DNA of 53,569 nucleotides, from assembly GCF_001855385.1 (NCBI RefSeq), contig NZ_MKIE01000010.1, forward strand, positions 1 through 53,569, given 5' to 3'. Under the pieces are notes generated by a model, which was given only the letters and a program-made list of their open reading frames with translations, had not been told where the DNA came from and searched no databases. This DNA is from Andreesenia angusta. Its GTDB lineage: Bacteria > Bacillota > Clostridia > Tissierellales > Gottschalkiaceae. The position numbers and the translations under genes are program-made. Shown here piece by piece: positions 53,448-53,569 of this stretch (positions are counted from its first letter, which is position 1; every line of letters begins with the position of its first letter).

Positions 53448-53569
53448 ATGGCAGATCAAAAGAAGTATATCCTAGCTGTACCTAACTTCAGTGATGGAAG
53501 AAGAGAAGACGTTATAGAAGCTGTAACAGGAGAACTAAAAGGAATCGAAGGAGTTAAGCTTGTAAGCGT
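53448..53569 (+). CDS. Glutamate (or glycine) formimidoyltransferase, N-terminal part
   Basis: The first 40 codons are in the window. AVPNFSDGRREDVIEAV matches the CVPNFSEGR start of formimidoyltransferases, which move a formimino group between formiminoglutamate (or formiminoglycine) and tetrahydrofolate in histidine or purine breakdown. AGGGAGGA precedes the ATG. The right edge cuts the gene, so whether a cyclodeaminase domain is fused cannot be seen. Confidence 0.85.
   Translation, partial: MADQKKYILAVPNFSDGRREDVIEAVTGELKGIEGVKLVS

Overview
This is a chromosomal segment of a motile, low-GC Gram-positive anaerobe, most likely a clostridial lineage near Peptostreptococcales/Tissierellales. 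The evidence is strong AGGAGG-type ribosome binding sites, Rex, a perfect CIRCE operator, long-form Hpf next to secA, a guanine riboswitch, HutP, AGCS symporter and frequent AGA/AGG/ATA codons. GDH, HutP, an AllH-like protein, NAPRTase, purC/purH and a glutamate/glycine formimidoyltransferase start at the right edge suggest a cell that lives on amino acids and possibly purines. The genus is inference; I saw no rRNA, tRNA, CRISPR array or transposase.

Left end (1-6.5 kb) is the accessory-looking part. It has a gene tail, a reverse-strand LAGLIDADG protein with an HTH tail, and two diverged copies of the flagellar zinc-finger protein YvyF (1231 and 4529). Between those copies lie an AT-rich Schlafen/AlbA-ATPase gene with a 21-bp tandem repeat, a coiled-coil protein, YjfB, a HEPN-like/MNT nucleotidyltransferase pair and a near-perfect 43-bp palindrome. 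The second yvyF has a recognisable sigma-D promoter. Three poorly characterised genes and pncB follow.

8-12.3 kb is a late flagellar operon: CBS protein, flaG, a very large fliD with four repeated modules, fliS and a FliT/FlgN-like chaperone, with a candidate sigma-D promoter. 12.3-22.6 kb is housekeeping: hpf, secA, prfB with its programmed frameshift, tex, an amidohydrolase, a RibU-like S component, and tsaE-tsaB-rimI. 23-31.3 kb holds an amino-acid symporter, an AllH-like protein, rpoN (reverse), tsaD, a membrane-anchored beta-propeller-like protein and an ABC-F ATPase (reverse).

31.3-41.5 kb: rex, a chemoreceptor, a P-loop/Asp23 protein, gdhA, ogg, hutP, a three-gene ABC importer of the TrpXYZ type and a DUF554 protein. 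41.6-48.5 kb: promoter-CIRCE-groES-groEL, a guanine riboswitch controlling a GMP synthase that lacks its amidotransferase domain, a lipoprotein (reverse), then ndk-purC-purH. 48.5 kb to the end: a two-component system, a small secreted protein, a second chemoreceptor and the start of a formimidoyltransferase gene.

About a quarter of the genes appear to start with TTG behind a strong ribosome binding site; starts below were moved accordingly. All functional calls come from reading the sequence without database searches.
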